In this document: positions 1 to 11,055 of the stretch, in pieces
How positions within the stretch are numbered: the first letter of the stretch is position 1
Layout: every line of letters starts with the position of its first letter
Source: Pelobates cultripes
Lineage: Eukaryota; Chordata; Amphibia; Anura; Pelobatidae
Assembly: GCA_933207985.1 (NCBI GenBank)
Contig: OW240912.1
Span: 108,485,665-108,549,664, forward strand
DNA length: 64,000 nucleotides
Direction: 5' to 3'
Made by a program: the position numbers and the translations under genes
Notes under the pieces: model-generated
The model's input: the letters and a program-made list of their open reading frames with translations, nothing else
Told to the model about the DNA's origin: nothing
Databases searched by the model: none

Positions 1-2
1 TA

Positions 3-428
3 TTGATACATCCTGACACCAGCAAGCCTTTCATACTGGAGGTTGATGCTTCAGAGACAGGGGTAGGGGCAGTTCTCTCCCAGAGGGAGAACCAGGAAAC
101 TCTGTTACATCCTTATGGTTACTTTTCTAGAAAGTTGTCTCCTGCTGAGCGCAATTACGATATTGGCAATAGAGAATTGCTGGCCATTATTCTAGCTCTC
201 AAGGAGTGGCGACATCTTCTAGAGGGTTCCAAGGACCCCCTTTTGATCATTACTGATCACAAAAACCTGGCTTACATAGGAGATGCTAAGCGATTATCTT
301 CTAGACAAGCTAGGTGGTCTCTATTTCTTTCTCGCTTTAATTTTCTTATCACCTACAGATCTGGTTCTAAAAATGTCAAGGCTGACGCCTTGTCTAGGCA
401 GTTTGATACTGAGGCTATACTAGTGTAA
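3..428 (+). pseudogene. Ty3/gypsy pol fragment: RNase H domain
   Basis: An open frame of about 141 codons, already open at the window edge, reads as the connection/RNase H part of a Ty3/gypsy (Metaviridae) reverse transcriptase polyprotein. Visible landmarks are [13 protein letters not shown] (first catalytic Asp and the GVGAVL strand), NRELLAI with the catalytic Glu, TDHKNL with the next Asp, and a KADALSR end typical of the family. The integrase that should follow is absent. The frame stops within five bases of an LTR-like sequence starting TGTAACGG at 424, so the integrase half has probably been deleted. The 5' part of pol lies outside the window. Family assignment is confident; it is a fragment, not a functional gene. 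Confidence 0.85.
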
Positions 429-720
429 CGGATCACCTGGCACCCCGACTGGGTACCTCCGTTGATGGTTGCTCCTAGTGCTTCTGAAGGATTCCAAGCA
501 CTCTAGCCTACACCACAACCACCGCAGGCCGAATCTCTCTTCCTTCAGAGCGAAGCAGGAACGAGCTCTTAAAAGAGCTTAGGAGCAATTACAGCAAGGG
601 AATATGCAGAGCATAGCAATCCCTTCTAGCAGATTCCCCCAATAAGAGACAGGACTCCAAATTGAGGGTGAAGTAGAACTGTCTAAAACTTTATTTCTCT
701 ACATTTAGAATTAGCTTCAG
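424..720 (+). repeat. LTR-like sequence of a gypsy element
   Basis: The block begins TGTAACGGATCACCTGGCACC and closely resembles the start of a second block at 22268 (TGTGATGGACTGCCTGGCACC), both continuing with CGACTGGGTACCTC. Two dispersed copies sharing a TG-initiated end, one directly behind gypsy pol sequence, suggest an LTR. The 3' boundary is not clear and is given only approximately. From 720 to 1015 I see no further feature apart from AT-rich intron sequence. Confidence 0.5.
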
Positions 721-1015
721 GTGTGTTCTTTGTACATAATTACTCATATGTCTACATATGATGTAATTTCTCTCTTATTTTGTATATCTTGGAAAAGAAC
801 CAACAAGAGGAAGGATAAGGAAAGTGGGAATCATAGAACACGGATCGAAATTCATAAGTTTGAAATCTGCTTACAAAACTCTTATCAGCTTCACCTACGT
901 ACGGAATGGCAGTGGTTTAGCAAGAAGATGATAGAATGCTCACATTTTGCTTATTTCTTTCTTAATTGATTCATTTTATGTACAGAGTCAGTTTTTCCTT
1001 TTGTCTATCTTTCAG

Positions 1016-1180
1016 GAATTCATCCATTTTTGTGGAGTAAAGAGGATGTCATCCATTGGCTAAGATGGGCCGAGGAAGAATATTCATTGCAGAGGACTGA
1101 TGATAGCAAGTTTGTAATGAATGGAAGGGGCCTCTGCATCCTTACAAAGAGTGATTTTAAGAACCGATCTCCAAGTTCAG
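1016..1180 (+). CDS. ETV7: ETV7 exon, N-terminal half of Pointed (PNT) domain
   Basis: ETV7 (TEL2) is a nuclear ETS-family repressor that oligomerises through its N-terminal Pointed/SAM domain. This 165-bp exon has a CTTTCAG acceptor at 1015 and a TCAG|GTTGG donor. It starts with two bases of a split Gly codon and ends with one base, so both junctions are phase 1. The translation contains LWSKEDVIHWLRWAEEEYSL, then FVMNGRGLCILTKSDF and RSPSSG, the helices of the PNT fold. From memory it matches human ETV7 (LWSREDVLHWLRWAEQEYSL, NGRALCILTK) better than ETV6 (YWSRDDVAQWLKWAE). The upstream exons with the start codon lie before the window. Confidence 0.93.
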
Positions 1181-1217
1181 GTTGGACATAGAATAGCAAT
1201 TTTTATTTGCAATATTC

Positions 1218-1270
1218 AAGGGACACTGCAAGCACCATAACCACTACATCACGCTGTAGTGGTTATGGTG
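1218..1270. repeat. Short inverted repeat, MITE core
   Basis: Arms reading GCACCATAACCACTACA and its complement flank a six-base loop. The same CCACTACAT...TGTAGTGGTT core occurs near 30623-30655 with flanking AGTGTCCCTTTAA, so this is probably a worn copy of the frequent GGGACACTATAG MITE family rather than a local hairpin. Confidence 0.6.
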
Positions 1271-1466
1271 CCAGGGTACCTTACTGTCACAATATTGTAA
1301 GTAGTCAAACTATTTTAGAATGGTTATACTGATTAGCTGGGGTGCATCGGGAACTGCTTAAATAGAGAAGTAGTATTTTTTTATTTAGTAGTATTTATTT
1401 AGTTGTAGACATTTCATATTATCAATTGTGGCAATGTATGTTGTGATATGTCTTATAATCAGGCAT

Positions 1467-1532
1467 GTGGAGGTTATAGCAAAAACTTTGCTTGTCAAAC
1501 TAAACAAGCAAGGTTTTTGCTATAACCTCCAC
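1467..1532. repeat. Near-perfect 29-bp hairpin in ETV7 intron
   Basis: Left arm 1467-1495 (starting GTGGAGGTTATAGC) pairs with right arm 1504-1532 with one mismatch, leaving an eight-base loop CAAACTAA. The size (66 nt) is in the range of a microRNA precursor stem, but the almost perfect pairing is equally typical of a recent MITE remnant. No other copy was noticed in the window. Confidence 0.7.
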
Positions 1533-2012
1533 TTCCCAATATTTTATTGGGAGGATGCAGAGGGATCGGTTAGTCTCATTAGTTTCAAGCTGTGGTACAA
1601 TATATATATTCTGTCTGTTGGGATTTCACAAAAGGTACCCTAGTAAGCAGCAATTACTGTGGCTCTATGCCATGGATTTGGGAACAATATTATCTAAGAT
1701 ATATCAGCATTACGGTTAATCTTACAGCACTTTCACTTTTTATTACTCACATCAAATCACTGAAATCACTCGTATGTCAATACTTATCTTGATACAAATA
1801 TTTACACTGCGTTCTTGAAGTCCATATATGTATTTTGTTCTCATGCCATATCTTTGTGTGTTTTTGTTAGATACACAGACTTGCCAATGTTGTAGTTTTT
1901 ACCCCAGAACAACAGAATTATCCCAAACGTGTATTTGTGTGTATTTTAAATGCACTTCTCATGTCTTGTAGAAGAAATAAATATGAGTGTTAAAGTTTTG
2001 TTTTCATTGTAG

Positions 2013-2138
2013 GGGATGTTTTGTATGAATTATTATCATGCATCAAAACACACAGAAAATCACTGTTAAGTCATCCATTCTTCAGGCATTCAATGAGACA
2101 AATGGACCAAGAGAAAATAAATGTGTGCATTAATAGCA
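2013..2138 (+). CDS. ETV7: ETV7 exon, C-terminal half of Pointed domain
   Basis: A 126-bp exon with acceptor TTCATTGTAG and donor AGCA|GTAAGT; both junctions are phase 1, in register with the previous exon. It begins with the codons for GDVLYELLSCIKTHRK, the last PNT helix that in TEL proteins follows the RSPxSG turn, then HPFFRHSMRQ. Human ETV7 has GDVLYELLQYIKTQR followed by GPFF, so order, phase and sequence agree. The rest of the exon (MDQEKINVCINS) is the start of the linker to the ETS domain. The downstream intron of 3.3 kb carries a LINE remnant. Confidence 0.92.
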
Positions 2139-2769
2139 GTAAGTATTAAAATTAACGTGAGCACCATGCAAGTTTAAGATCATGCTAAAGTCTATATTTG
2201 TGACCTCTTGAGTTAGTAGTGGAAGATTACCTGTTGAGGACCGAAATGTTGATCTGTTAATGGAATAATACTTTTACAAATATTTCTAAGACCTCCTTCT
2301 ATGGATTATACACTGGGATGGAGATAGCACATTTGGCAAACACAAATTGAAGCATTGAGAGTGTGCACTGTGGAGTTATATATGTATATACATCCTGCAC
2401 ATTGCTTTGATTAGAAGTAATTTCACATGCTATGTTCTACTAGCCACAATGTTTGGAAGCACGAGTGTCTAGTGAAATAGTAGTCTCTTAAACAATTACA
2501 TATTGTATCTATCTAAATTATAAAAAAAAAAAAAAAAAACAGCACATATCTTACACAGGTTATATACAACAGGGCAATTCTCTAATTTGAATATTTCAAA
2601 CAGAAATTATCTTTAAAAACCAAATATATAATTATTTACAGTTGAAGAGTTTATTACTGAAATATATATATTTTTTTGTCACTCTCACACAATCTAAGCT
2701 ACTTATGAAATGCTACACTTTAATACATGGATGTTTCCCTTTAAAAAACAGTCCAATATGCTTGATTGA

Positions 2770-3592
2770 AGGTGTCCGGGCTCTCACAGCTCAGGAATAG
2801 GTCAAAGCAATCAGTGCTTTTACAACCACGTAGAGGCCCACCAATACCTGGTATACCAGAAGTACCTTTCTCTGGAGAAGGTCCATAAGATGTTCCCCTC
2901 GATATCGCCACTATGTTGGAAGAGTCAATCTACGCAACATGATGCACATATGGTGGAGCTGTGCAACACTTCAGCCAATCTGGTCACGGTTGTTTAGTGT
3001 TATTTGCCCCCTGTGCTCTACCCACTATTCTAACTCCTTGGAGGTTTCTCCTTGTCTACACATGGACAAAACTATAGCTTTCTCAGATAGGGTATTAGCA
3101 ACCAATATTATATTAACAGCTAGATATATTGCCTCTAACTGGAAAAACTCAAAGCTATCCAAGAGTTATTGGAGAATATACATGCCAATAATACATATGA
3201 AGAGTTGGCAGTACTTACCCTCAGACAACGGGGTCTTTTTGACCTTCTTATACAAAACACACAACCTTACACACCTTGAGGGGTGGAAGAACTTTAATTC
3301 TAGCACGCCACGTTTTAAATAAACATATGCTTTGGTCCCTAATGCCTGAGATGTGAGTTCCTGTGTCCAGTATGCATCATGTCCTTGCTAAAAGGAGTTT
3401 TCAACTGTATTACATTGGATGTAACTGCTGTTGTACACACTGGCAAATGTGAATTGTAACCTAAGTCATGCATTGTTTTATATGCAAAATATGCCTTTGG
3501 ATGCTTCTTTGCTGTATTGTCTTTGTTTATGTATTATGTTTTTCCCTAATCCCCTTTTTATTTTCTGTTTCAATAAATCTATAAAATGTGTC
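2770..3592 (+). pseudogene. Degraded Tx1/L1-like LINE ORF2 C-terminus and 3' tail
   Basis: The frame at 2939-3322 contains HIWWSCATLQPIW and, further on, ARYIASNWK, a pattern shared with the cysteine-rich C-terminal end of Tx1/L1-type ORF2 proteins. Just upstream, a shifted frame reads HKMFPSISPLCWK, another piece of the same domain. A tail with TTCAATAAATCTATAAAATG near 3572 marks the 3' end. It is an old, 5'-truncated copy with at least one frameshift, and it lies in the ETV7 intron. Confidence 0.7.
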
Positions 3593-5486
3593 ACTGAAAT
3601 TAAATTTAAAGATAAAAGTGCACACACCTGGAGAGAGTTGCTTAAAGAGGGCAACCAACATCCCAAATATGTAGGGAAGGGCTGGCAGCCTCAGGCCTGG
3701 TGTCACGTCCTGTTCCTTCTGTGGATCATTTCTGGCGATGGCTTCTGGTATCCAGTACTCTTTTTTTCAATTCTTGTTTAATTTTTCTTGTTTTTTCTGG
3801 TTTTCTATTCTGTCTGGTTTTCTTTATGCTGGGTTTTCTGGGTTCATTCCTGTATTCCGTTCCTGGAATTCCCAGTCTCTTGGATTCCTTTAAATGTTTG
3901 TTTTTTGTTGCCACACCCGTTCCTTTTCCATTAATCCTTTTTGTTTCAGTTTGGCCCTGCAGGCAGTGTTTTCATTTTCTCTGCTCATTCCTTTGCAGGT
4001 AAGTGCTGTGTGTGTTTTATTATTGTTTATTTAGTCATGCATATTTAGGCAGTTAGGACCGTAATTGGAGTACTTTGGCGCAGTGGTGGGCTGCATACAT
4101 CTTGGCCATTTATGTATGTCTAAATCTCCAATGTTTATTACACATATTAGTACTTAGTTATGTGTTCTTTTGTTTCGCCTTGTATCTCGTCTTGTTTTAT
4201 TTTGTCTTCCCAGTTCCCAGTTCCCATCCATGCCTTGTTCTGGTTTCCCTCATGTCTTGTGTTCATGTTCTGGACTCTGCTTTCTGTCCTTCTCCGGTTC
4301 TGGGTTAGTCTAATCTAGTCTTGTCTTATCTTGTTTGGTGCCTGTTCTAGTCTTGCCTTGTTTCTAGTACTGGATACATGTCTGCTGCAGAGCCTCCATG
4401 TCCAGATCCTGGGAGGTCTGCATAGTTTCTCCTAGTTCCTGGGATCCGCAGAAGCTGCATCAGGGCCCTGGTATGTTGGCGCACAAACCCTGGTGCTCAA
4501 CACCAGGGGTTGTGTGGTTGCCCTGCACCAGGCCTGATTGTTCATTTCCACAAGGTTAACTCCTATCATCATCAGGCACACAGTGATCCCGGTCTATGTA
4601 CCACCACCCGTGACACCTGGGTGGAAAATCCAGTCAAGTGGCCCACTGCACCACCGATTCAGCTCACCATCCATGCCCACCTTTTCCTGGTTTTATAACG
4701 GATATTGATGTTATGCAAATTAGTAGCTCTTTGCTATACCCACTCCTTCGTGGCTCTGACTTTCAATGTTGTCAGAGCGCAGGCTGAGAATCTCCGAGCC
4801 TGTGCTCTGACTCACTAACTGAGCACTGGAACTACAAGGTAGAGGATATGATCTGACTGCACCTACTGCTGTGGACCACCAGGGAATTGTTTAAATTGAA
4901 TATGCTGGTGTCCCCAACTTGCGAGTTGTTTTGGCCGCCGGGCGCCTCCGTTGTCGTGGCGCCCTGCGTGACCGCACAGCCCAAAGGCTGGCCCTGCTGA
5001 CAGACACACTGGCACTCACTCTCAATAACACACAAACCCTGACACACACACACTCACTGAAAGGCAGACACACACATTATTACTTTGCATATAATTGCTT
5101 TATTTTGCAACTAGTGAATTAATAGCTACCAAACTACTATGCATATCTAGTGGAGTTCTATGTCTGGTATTCTCTAGTTAGATGAGCAAATGTAAAATTG
5201 TGCAGTATTCTCGACATGTACTTTTATATTTCTACCTTTTATGTTTATATGGTTATGATGAAATGTGATTACCTGTCAGTGTTGTTATCACAAACTACAA
5301 AAAATACAAAAAAAAACAAAAACTGTGAAAACAAAGAAATTGTTCTAACAAGAAAAGTGACTCCCTTGATCGAAATCCGATATTGAGAGATAAGAACGCA
5401 AGATAATCTAGCCAAAATATCCAATACATTGATGTCCATTAAGATCATATTAAAATCACTACTGAATGAGTATATACCTCCCTCAG
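3593..5486. other. ETV7 intron, anonymous repeats
   Basis: No coding exon is recognised here. The stretch 3690-4460 is T/C-rich and reads like a decayed interspersed repeat (many TTGTTTTG, CCTGTTC and CTTGTC words). 4690-5090 is moderately GC-rich and ends in a short CA-rich tract (5040-5075). Polypyrimidine sequence ending CCTCCCTCAG leads into the exon at 5487. Confidence 0.5.
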
Positions 5487-5657
5487 GTGCAGCAACAAGT
5501 CATACGAGCAATATAACTACAATGTTATCATCAATCAGTGATATAAATCACTATCAAGATGGACCTCTTAACCTATCAAATAGAGTACGCAAAGACCAGG
5601 ATGAAGAAATTGTATGCTACATGGAAAATGTGGATCATGACAATGGCTCAAAATCAG
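5487..5657 (+). CDS. ETV7: ETV7 linker exon with PLNLS motif
   Basis: A 171-bp exon between acceptor CCTCCCTCAG and donor TCAG|GTAAAC, phase 1 at both ends and in register with the preceding exon. It encodes the low-complexity linker between the Pointed and ETS domains: Ser/Thr-rich at first, then QDGPLNLSNRVRKDQDEE. PLNLS resembles the PxDLS-type docking motif for CtBP co-repressors and also the PINLS segment I recall in ETV6; that function is inference. Conservation of this linker is normally low, so assignment rests on splice phase, position and the motif. The following intron should lead to the ETS exons, which were not found. Confidence 0.8.
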
Positions 5658-7190
5658 GTAAACCATGGGATTGAATGAGATATAGTCAATAAACAGGTTA
5701 TTGTTATTTCTGGAGAGTACTATGTACTTGATGGCCCTATTGCGTAAAACCACACCTTGAACTTTCTATAAAAATAATATGAATGCTAAATGTAAAAGTT
5801 TTATTAAAATACAAGATACCCAACTAGAGATGCCAGCTGGTCGAATTCCACTAGATCGTGACAAGATTGATCTATAACACTTTATTCGTGTTTTTATTAC
5901 ACCCAGTTCATGCTGGCTAGAACCCACAACAGTCAACCTCTAGCTGTAACAATAACATAAAGAGCACAAACAAAGACACAGATCACCATAACCTGCAGGC
6001 TGCTGCTATAATATGGTGAGTGGCAGATAAAACTAGGTTAACTAAGCATTCCCCATAACAGTTTTGTTGGCAGAACAATTGTTGTCTCTCTACGAGCAGG
6101 ACATGTACAACTAACTTGTATGTTCAGTCAAATCTGGTTATTTAGGCACTAAACATCTTCTGCTGCATATGGATCCCAAATGGACAAAACTGTTCTAAAG
6201 GGACACTTCACTGCTCAAATACAAAATAAATAAAAAATCACTGTTCAATAAATATATGCCAAATGTAAACTTGTCTGCATTTAACTGTGTATTTTTTCAT
6301 TGGGGGTATACATAAAAACAGATTTCCTAATGCAGCTCAATGAGAAGGCAGGTGCTCTGGGCAATTGCTGTCTCTTGAGTTTAGCTTCACTGAGCTAACA
6401 AAACCAGGAAGTAGTATTACCTGTTGTCTACTTGAAAGCCAAGAGAGTGTAACCAGGTTAATTTCTAAAAGTGTCAGTTTCTACTGAAATATGCACATTT
6501 AGCAAAATGAAAAAAAGGAGGACACACTTTTCACACATAAAGCTTTTCAGCAAACTAAAGTGCTTTAGGGGTCTGGAGTGGCCCTTTACATTAAAGGGAC
6601 ACTATAGTCACTGTGACAAACTCCCCTCTACAAGTGAGTTTGCCACAAGCTCCTGGAGGAGCCTGCTTGTCAGCCTCCTGCAGTGAAACCTGTAAAAGAC
6701 TACCAAACTTGACCGACTGTTAGCACGGATTTCCCTGGAACTGTTTTGGGCACAGGACCATGTGCATGGTCGGTCAAAATTATGACTTCCAGGAAATTCC
6801 TGAACCCCTGAACCGATCTGCGTGATTTTTGGATATGTATCTCTTATGGGGTTTTATGTGGTTTTAAGGTACTTTTTCGGGTTTCATAAAATTGTATGTT
6901 TTTCTGTGCTTGGGAATAATTCCCCATTCAGGGGCCCCAGTCAAGCCACGGCGACTGTGGGCAGAAGTGCTGCGGTTTGTCGCTGTTCCAGCTAGGAAGC
7001 AGTCCTTGGCGGAGGTACCCAGCCGGGGTACAGGGAGTTCTGCTACAGTCAGGGCCGGCCTTAGGCCTTTAGGCGCCCTGTGTGAAACATCTTCGCAGTG
7101 TTCCCCCTCCCCTGTCAGCCATGTATAGTGTGTGTATAGAAGTGTAGTGATTGTATAGGGGATTTATTAAATTAATAATGGCTTAAAAAT
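5658..7190. other. ETV7 intron with MITE ends, no ETS exon
   Basis: A careful read for the ETS signatures (WDYVYQLL, WGNHK, MTYEKMSRALRHYY) found none on the + strand. Recognisable pieces are MITE ends with TTAAAGGGACACTATAGTCAC at about 6593 and a GGGCCGGCCTTAGGCC hAT-like terminus near 7052. The rest is AT-rich, unassigned sequence. Confidence 0.55.
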
Positions 7191-7198
7191 AAATATTC

Positions 7199-7440
7199 AT
7201 TACACACACAGAGTTACAGGCAGACAGTCACACACACACACACACACACAGTTACAGGCAGACAATTACAAACACACACAGGTACAGATGGACTGTCACG
7301 TACATACAGCCACATATACAGTGTCACACATATACCGTTACATGCAGACAGTCACACACACAGGCAGACAGCCATAGACACAGACAGCCACGCACACAGG
7401 CAGACAGGCACACACATACACACACACACAGGCAGACAGT
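7199..7440. repeat. CA-rich minisatellite
   Basis: Irregular tandem units combine (CA)n with GGCAGACAGTCACA over about 240 bp. Confidence 0.8.
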
Positions 7441-7559
7441 GTTATGCTACTTGAGTTTTTAGAATTGGAACTCAACTGCAGCTTGTAGAACTCCTTAATT
7501 ACAATAGTGAAGAAACTGAGAATCTTTAAATTATCAATACTGTAGCTTTAAGAAAAGAG

Positions 7560-7960
7560 AGGATTGCTGGCAATTAAAGAATCAAACGAAGTTTTAATGA
7601 TTGTGAAAAGCATATAGGTAATAATTCAATAAGAAATTGATGGCTATAGCAAACAATACAAAGTTCATCAATAAGTATTTCCTCAGAGATGTATTGAATA
7701 ATATTCTTTAGGTTCATAGGAATAATCTTCAATAGAAATAGTATGCAGGTAGCAGAGAATATTTGCAAAGCAAGAAACAGTTCATACTGGTTAAGCTTGA
7801 TGGGAGTTATCCTCAATATAATTAGTGTGTATTCAGCAGAGAGGATTTGAGCAAGCAAGAAACAGTTCATTAATAACTGAGATTCCAGATAATAGATTGG
7901 AAGTTATACTTAAGATTAATGTGAGTTGTCCTCCAAGAGATCAGTATTAGAGTCCACTTG
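7560..7960. repeat. Imperfect ~110-bp tandem units
   Basis: Segments ending AGCAAGAAACAGTTCAT recur at about 7768-7785 and 7852-7870, each preceded by CAGAGA and a related AT-rich stretch. This indicates two to three diverged tandem units. Origin unknown. Confidence 0.45.
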
Positions 7961-8079
7961 TTAAATGGTACAGTGTCCGTTCTCCAGTAATCCTCTAGCA
8001 GATGAAGCATAATCCTTTTATCTTCAAAGGTTTAGGAAGGCTTGTGAGAGAAGCTTGTGGAGCCAGGAACATAAACATG

Positions 8080-8345
8080 TATTCCTAACCCTATAGTGTT
8101 AAAATCACTATGTAGCCCTCCTGTCCCCCTACATATAGCAAAATCTTACCTTTATTACAGCCTGCTCATGCTGACTCTGCCCCAGATCTGCTTCCTTTGT
8201 TGACCTTATTAGAAGTGATGATCTCAGCAATCCCAATGCTTTCCCATAGGAAAGCATTGGACTGACTGAGATTGTCAATTCTGATTATCTCAGCCAAGTA
8301 GGTGGGCCAGGGGCAGAGCCAAATGCCACCCTGGCCAATCAGATA
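8080..8345. repeat. MITE core fragment
   Basis: The block contains CCCTATAGTG, a central palindrome around GCTTTCCCATAGGAAAGC (8235-8252) and GGCAGAGCC. Related words occur in MITE copies near 17450-17790, 40000-40320 and 57880-58110. It is followed by a short GATACACACAC tract (8346-8430). Confidence 0.5.
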
Positions 8346-8596
8346 GAGATACACACACTGACACATGCAGATACATATAAAATCACTGACACACATACAG
8401 ATAGAGACACAGAAATACAAACACTGAAATACATGCAGATGTATGTGTGCATCTGTGTATCTGCATATGGGTCACTACGTGTATCAAACACTGACACACT
8501 TACAGATGCAAATTTAAATGATTTAAAAAGGGGACTTATGAGTTCAAGGATTACATGCAGTTTGAAAAAGACCCGTGAGGGGTTGAAACGCGTTAG

Positions 8597-8790
8597 CAGG
8601 GCCGGACTGGCCCACCGGGATACCGGGAAATTTCCCGGTGGGCCGTCAGCACCTGGGACGGGGAGACATTTGGGTGACCTGCGGCCGCAGGGAGAGCTTG
8701 GATGGCGGCCGCAGGGAGAATTTGGATGGCGGCCACAGGGGGAGCTCTTCTGGCGGCCGCAGGGGGAGCAGGCTGTTCTGTCTCTGCTCC
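8597..8790. repeat. hAT-like terminus with GC-rich tandem units
   Basis: CAGGGCCGGACTGGCCCACCG is a typical hAT-like transposon end. It is followed by an internal inverted repeat (GGGAAATTTCCC) and four short tandem units of GGCGGCCGCAGGGAGA. The other terminus was not identified. Confidence 0.5.
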
Positions 8791-8859
8791 CCCGCCCTAG
8801 CGTTTGTTTGCGCTCACATGGATGCACTAAGCAGGCTAGATACTGAGCCATGGGCAGCA

Positions 8860-9109
8860 GAAAAGAAGTGTCAAAGGACCATAACAAAGTAATGGAACTT
8901 TGAAAAGAATATAAAAAGATATCAAAAGCCTTGACAATGCCAGTCAGACTTTTGAACAGGGGCCATTTTATTTTTTTACTTTGTTGCCACATTTTGTTTT
9001 AAGATTGTGCCATTTTGTTAAAACCTACAGTTGAATATGAACCTCATAAGAAATAAAAGAAATGTGTTTTTTCCTGCTAACTCGTGTTTTCTTTAAAAAT
9101 GGTACATAT
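8860..9109 (-). repeat. Tc1-like DNA element, interrupted by LINE
   Basis: The sequence before the LINE and the sequence after it (15109-15154) form one continuous element once the LINE and one copy of its target duplication are removed. The far end reads GGGTACGCAAACTTTTGAGC then ACAACTGTA, the typical inverted terminus of Tc1-like elements in fish and frogs. The left boundary is uncertain. Confidence 0.5.
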
Positions 9110-9226
9110 GAGGGGGGCGTGGCTACCGCCAGACAAGATGGACGCATAATCCTTCTCTCCGGCACAAGGGCTGTAATCTAATACCATCTTCTCACACAGA
9201 ACCGCTTTCAACCCTTCTCACCCGAC

Positions 9227-10186
9227 ATGGCGCAACACAAAGCGAAGAAAAATGCGACCAGAGCAGACAAGCTCACTTTCTTTGCTCAAAAAACGCCACA
9301 AACTCCTACAGGCCTGTTCCCCCTTAGCCAAGATGGCGCAGATGGCGCCGAGGAGGAAGGTTAATCACACGACCAGATACAGGCCGACGACACCCTGACA
9401 AAGAGACACCTGACCCGGGCGCTAGAACCCCTCTCAAACAAGCTCATTGAATCATGGCAACATTCTATTGATGCACTCCGCAGAGACATTCAAGATATTG
9501 GCGGGCGCACTTCGCACCTCGAATCCAAAATGGATTAAGTGGCGGTGGCTCATAATGATCTGGCGGTGCATGTGGAGTCCCTGGAAGATAGATTGGCACT
9601 TACCAAATCTCGACTGGCGGATATAGAAGACAGGGCGCGGCGGAATAATTTGAGGATACGAGGTGTTCCGGAGTCAGTTCAGCCGGCAGATCTACAAGCG
9701 TATGTGAGGGGCCTTCTCAGCGCGTATGCGCCGGAGGTCCCGTCGGATATGCTGTTGCTCGACAGAGTTCACCGACTTCCCCGCCCGAGGCACTTGTCTG
9801 ACTCCTCACCCAGGGATATCCTACTACGCGCCCACTATTTCCACATTAAGGAGCACATCCTTCATGCTAGCAGGCGCTTACCCAACCCTCCAGAGGGCTA
9901 CTCGGACGTGCAGATCTACCCTGACATATCAGCTGCCACTCTCCACAGGAGGAAGGACTTCGCGAGGATCACCACGGCTCTCCGCGACAACGGACTGAAG
10001 TATAGATGGGGATACCCCACGAAAATCCTGGTATCAAAAGAGGGGAAGCTGCAGCCAATCCTTTCTCCAGAAGAAGGTGCAACTCGGCTGAAGGAGTGGG
10101 GCATCACTCTTCTAACAGAGCAGAGTAAATCCTCGGTCCCGAGCAAGCTTAAACTGGACTGGCAGAAAAACCAGGGCGGTCATTAA
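9227..10186 (+). pseudogene. LINE ORF1 (nucleic-acid-binding chaperone), broken
   Basis: The frame starting ATGGCGCAACACAAAGCG at 9227 is in register with the long frame ending at 10186, but contains TAA stops near 9362 and 9536. The C-terminal two thirds shows a coiled coil (HVESLEDRLALTKSRLADIEDRARRNNLR), the RIRGVPE strand that opens the L1-type RRM, LLDRVHRLPR, and a C-terminal domain with YPDISAATLHRRKDFARI and YRWGYPTKI. These are hallmarks of the L1/Tx1 ORF1 protein, a trimeric RNA-binding chaperone packaged with the element RNA. In intact relatives it is about 320 residues, and the span here matches. Confidence 0.82.
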
Positions 10187-10289
10187 CCCTCTCTCTTAGC
10201 GGCATGTTGGGACACGCAAGTATAGACTGGCTCATGTATCCAATAGACTGGCACACTATGTATGCATAGACTAATATGGCAGCGGCACC

Positions 10290-10590
10290 TTGTTCCCCCC
10301 TTTGGGTCTTTCTCCTGGTTTCGGTTCGCGTCCGCGGGGGTCCCGGGGCTTTCCCCCTGTCGCCTCCCCACGAGGGGGGGGGAGGGGGGGACGCGCGGTG
10401 TGCCCTGCGGTGGCGGATGGAGGTCCCGGGTGCTGGCCGGTAGCTGTCCTTGGTGCTTGCCTGCTCCTTTCCCCGGGCAGGGGGGCTTGCTGAGTGGGTT
10501 CCTGCGCTGGGGGGGTGGCGGGTGGGGGATTGGAGGGGTGCCAGGGGTGCCCGCGGGCTGCAGGGTGGTGGGGATGGGGGAGCCATACAG
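10290..10590 (+). other. G-rich inter-ORF segment of the LINE
   Basis: Between ORF1 and ORF2 the strand is extremely G-rich, with several runs of four to nine Gs (for example around 10373-10389 and 10510-10530). The pattern meets the usual definition of potential G-quadruplexes several times over. It is followed by non-coding sequence up to about 11050. Confidence 0.7.
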
Positions 10591-11055
10591 CGCAATACTG
10601 AAAAGCCTAAAATCCCTAAATGTAAGGGAAGAATGAGGAGAAAAAAAAGCCAACACTATATATATATAGCTAGTCACAAATTCCCAGAGACTGGGGTCGC
10701 ACCATTGCAGCCTTGCGTGAGCCCACTAGTTGTTTCCTATGGGTTTTTAGCTCCAATAGCAGGTTCAACCATGCTGTGTTAACTCAAAAAAAAAAAAGTT
10801 CTAACAGGTTCTGTTCAACATCAAAGCTACTTCCAGCCCACACGCCACACCACTGGAGACTAACGTTTCCCCTTCGTGCAGGGGCTTTGTATATATTCCC
10901 ACTATCCCCCACCCTCCTCCCACACCCAAGTTTCGCATCCTGTGTCCGAGGCATAGCTACCCATCACCACATCACTTTAAACATGCTTCTTCCGAGACAG
11001 ACCGGGGACACCAAAAAAAAAAAAAGGGGCCCCACGGAATCATCATACAGCTAAC

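Noticed and set aside
8339..8992. 217-codon minus-strand frame
   Set aside because: Covers a microsatellite, GC-rich tandem units and a hAT-like end; no domain and no codon structure.
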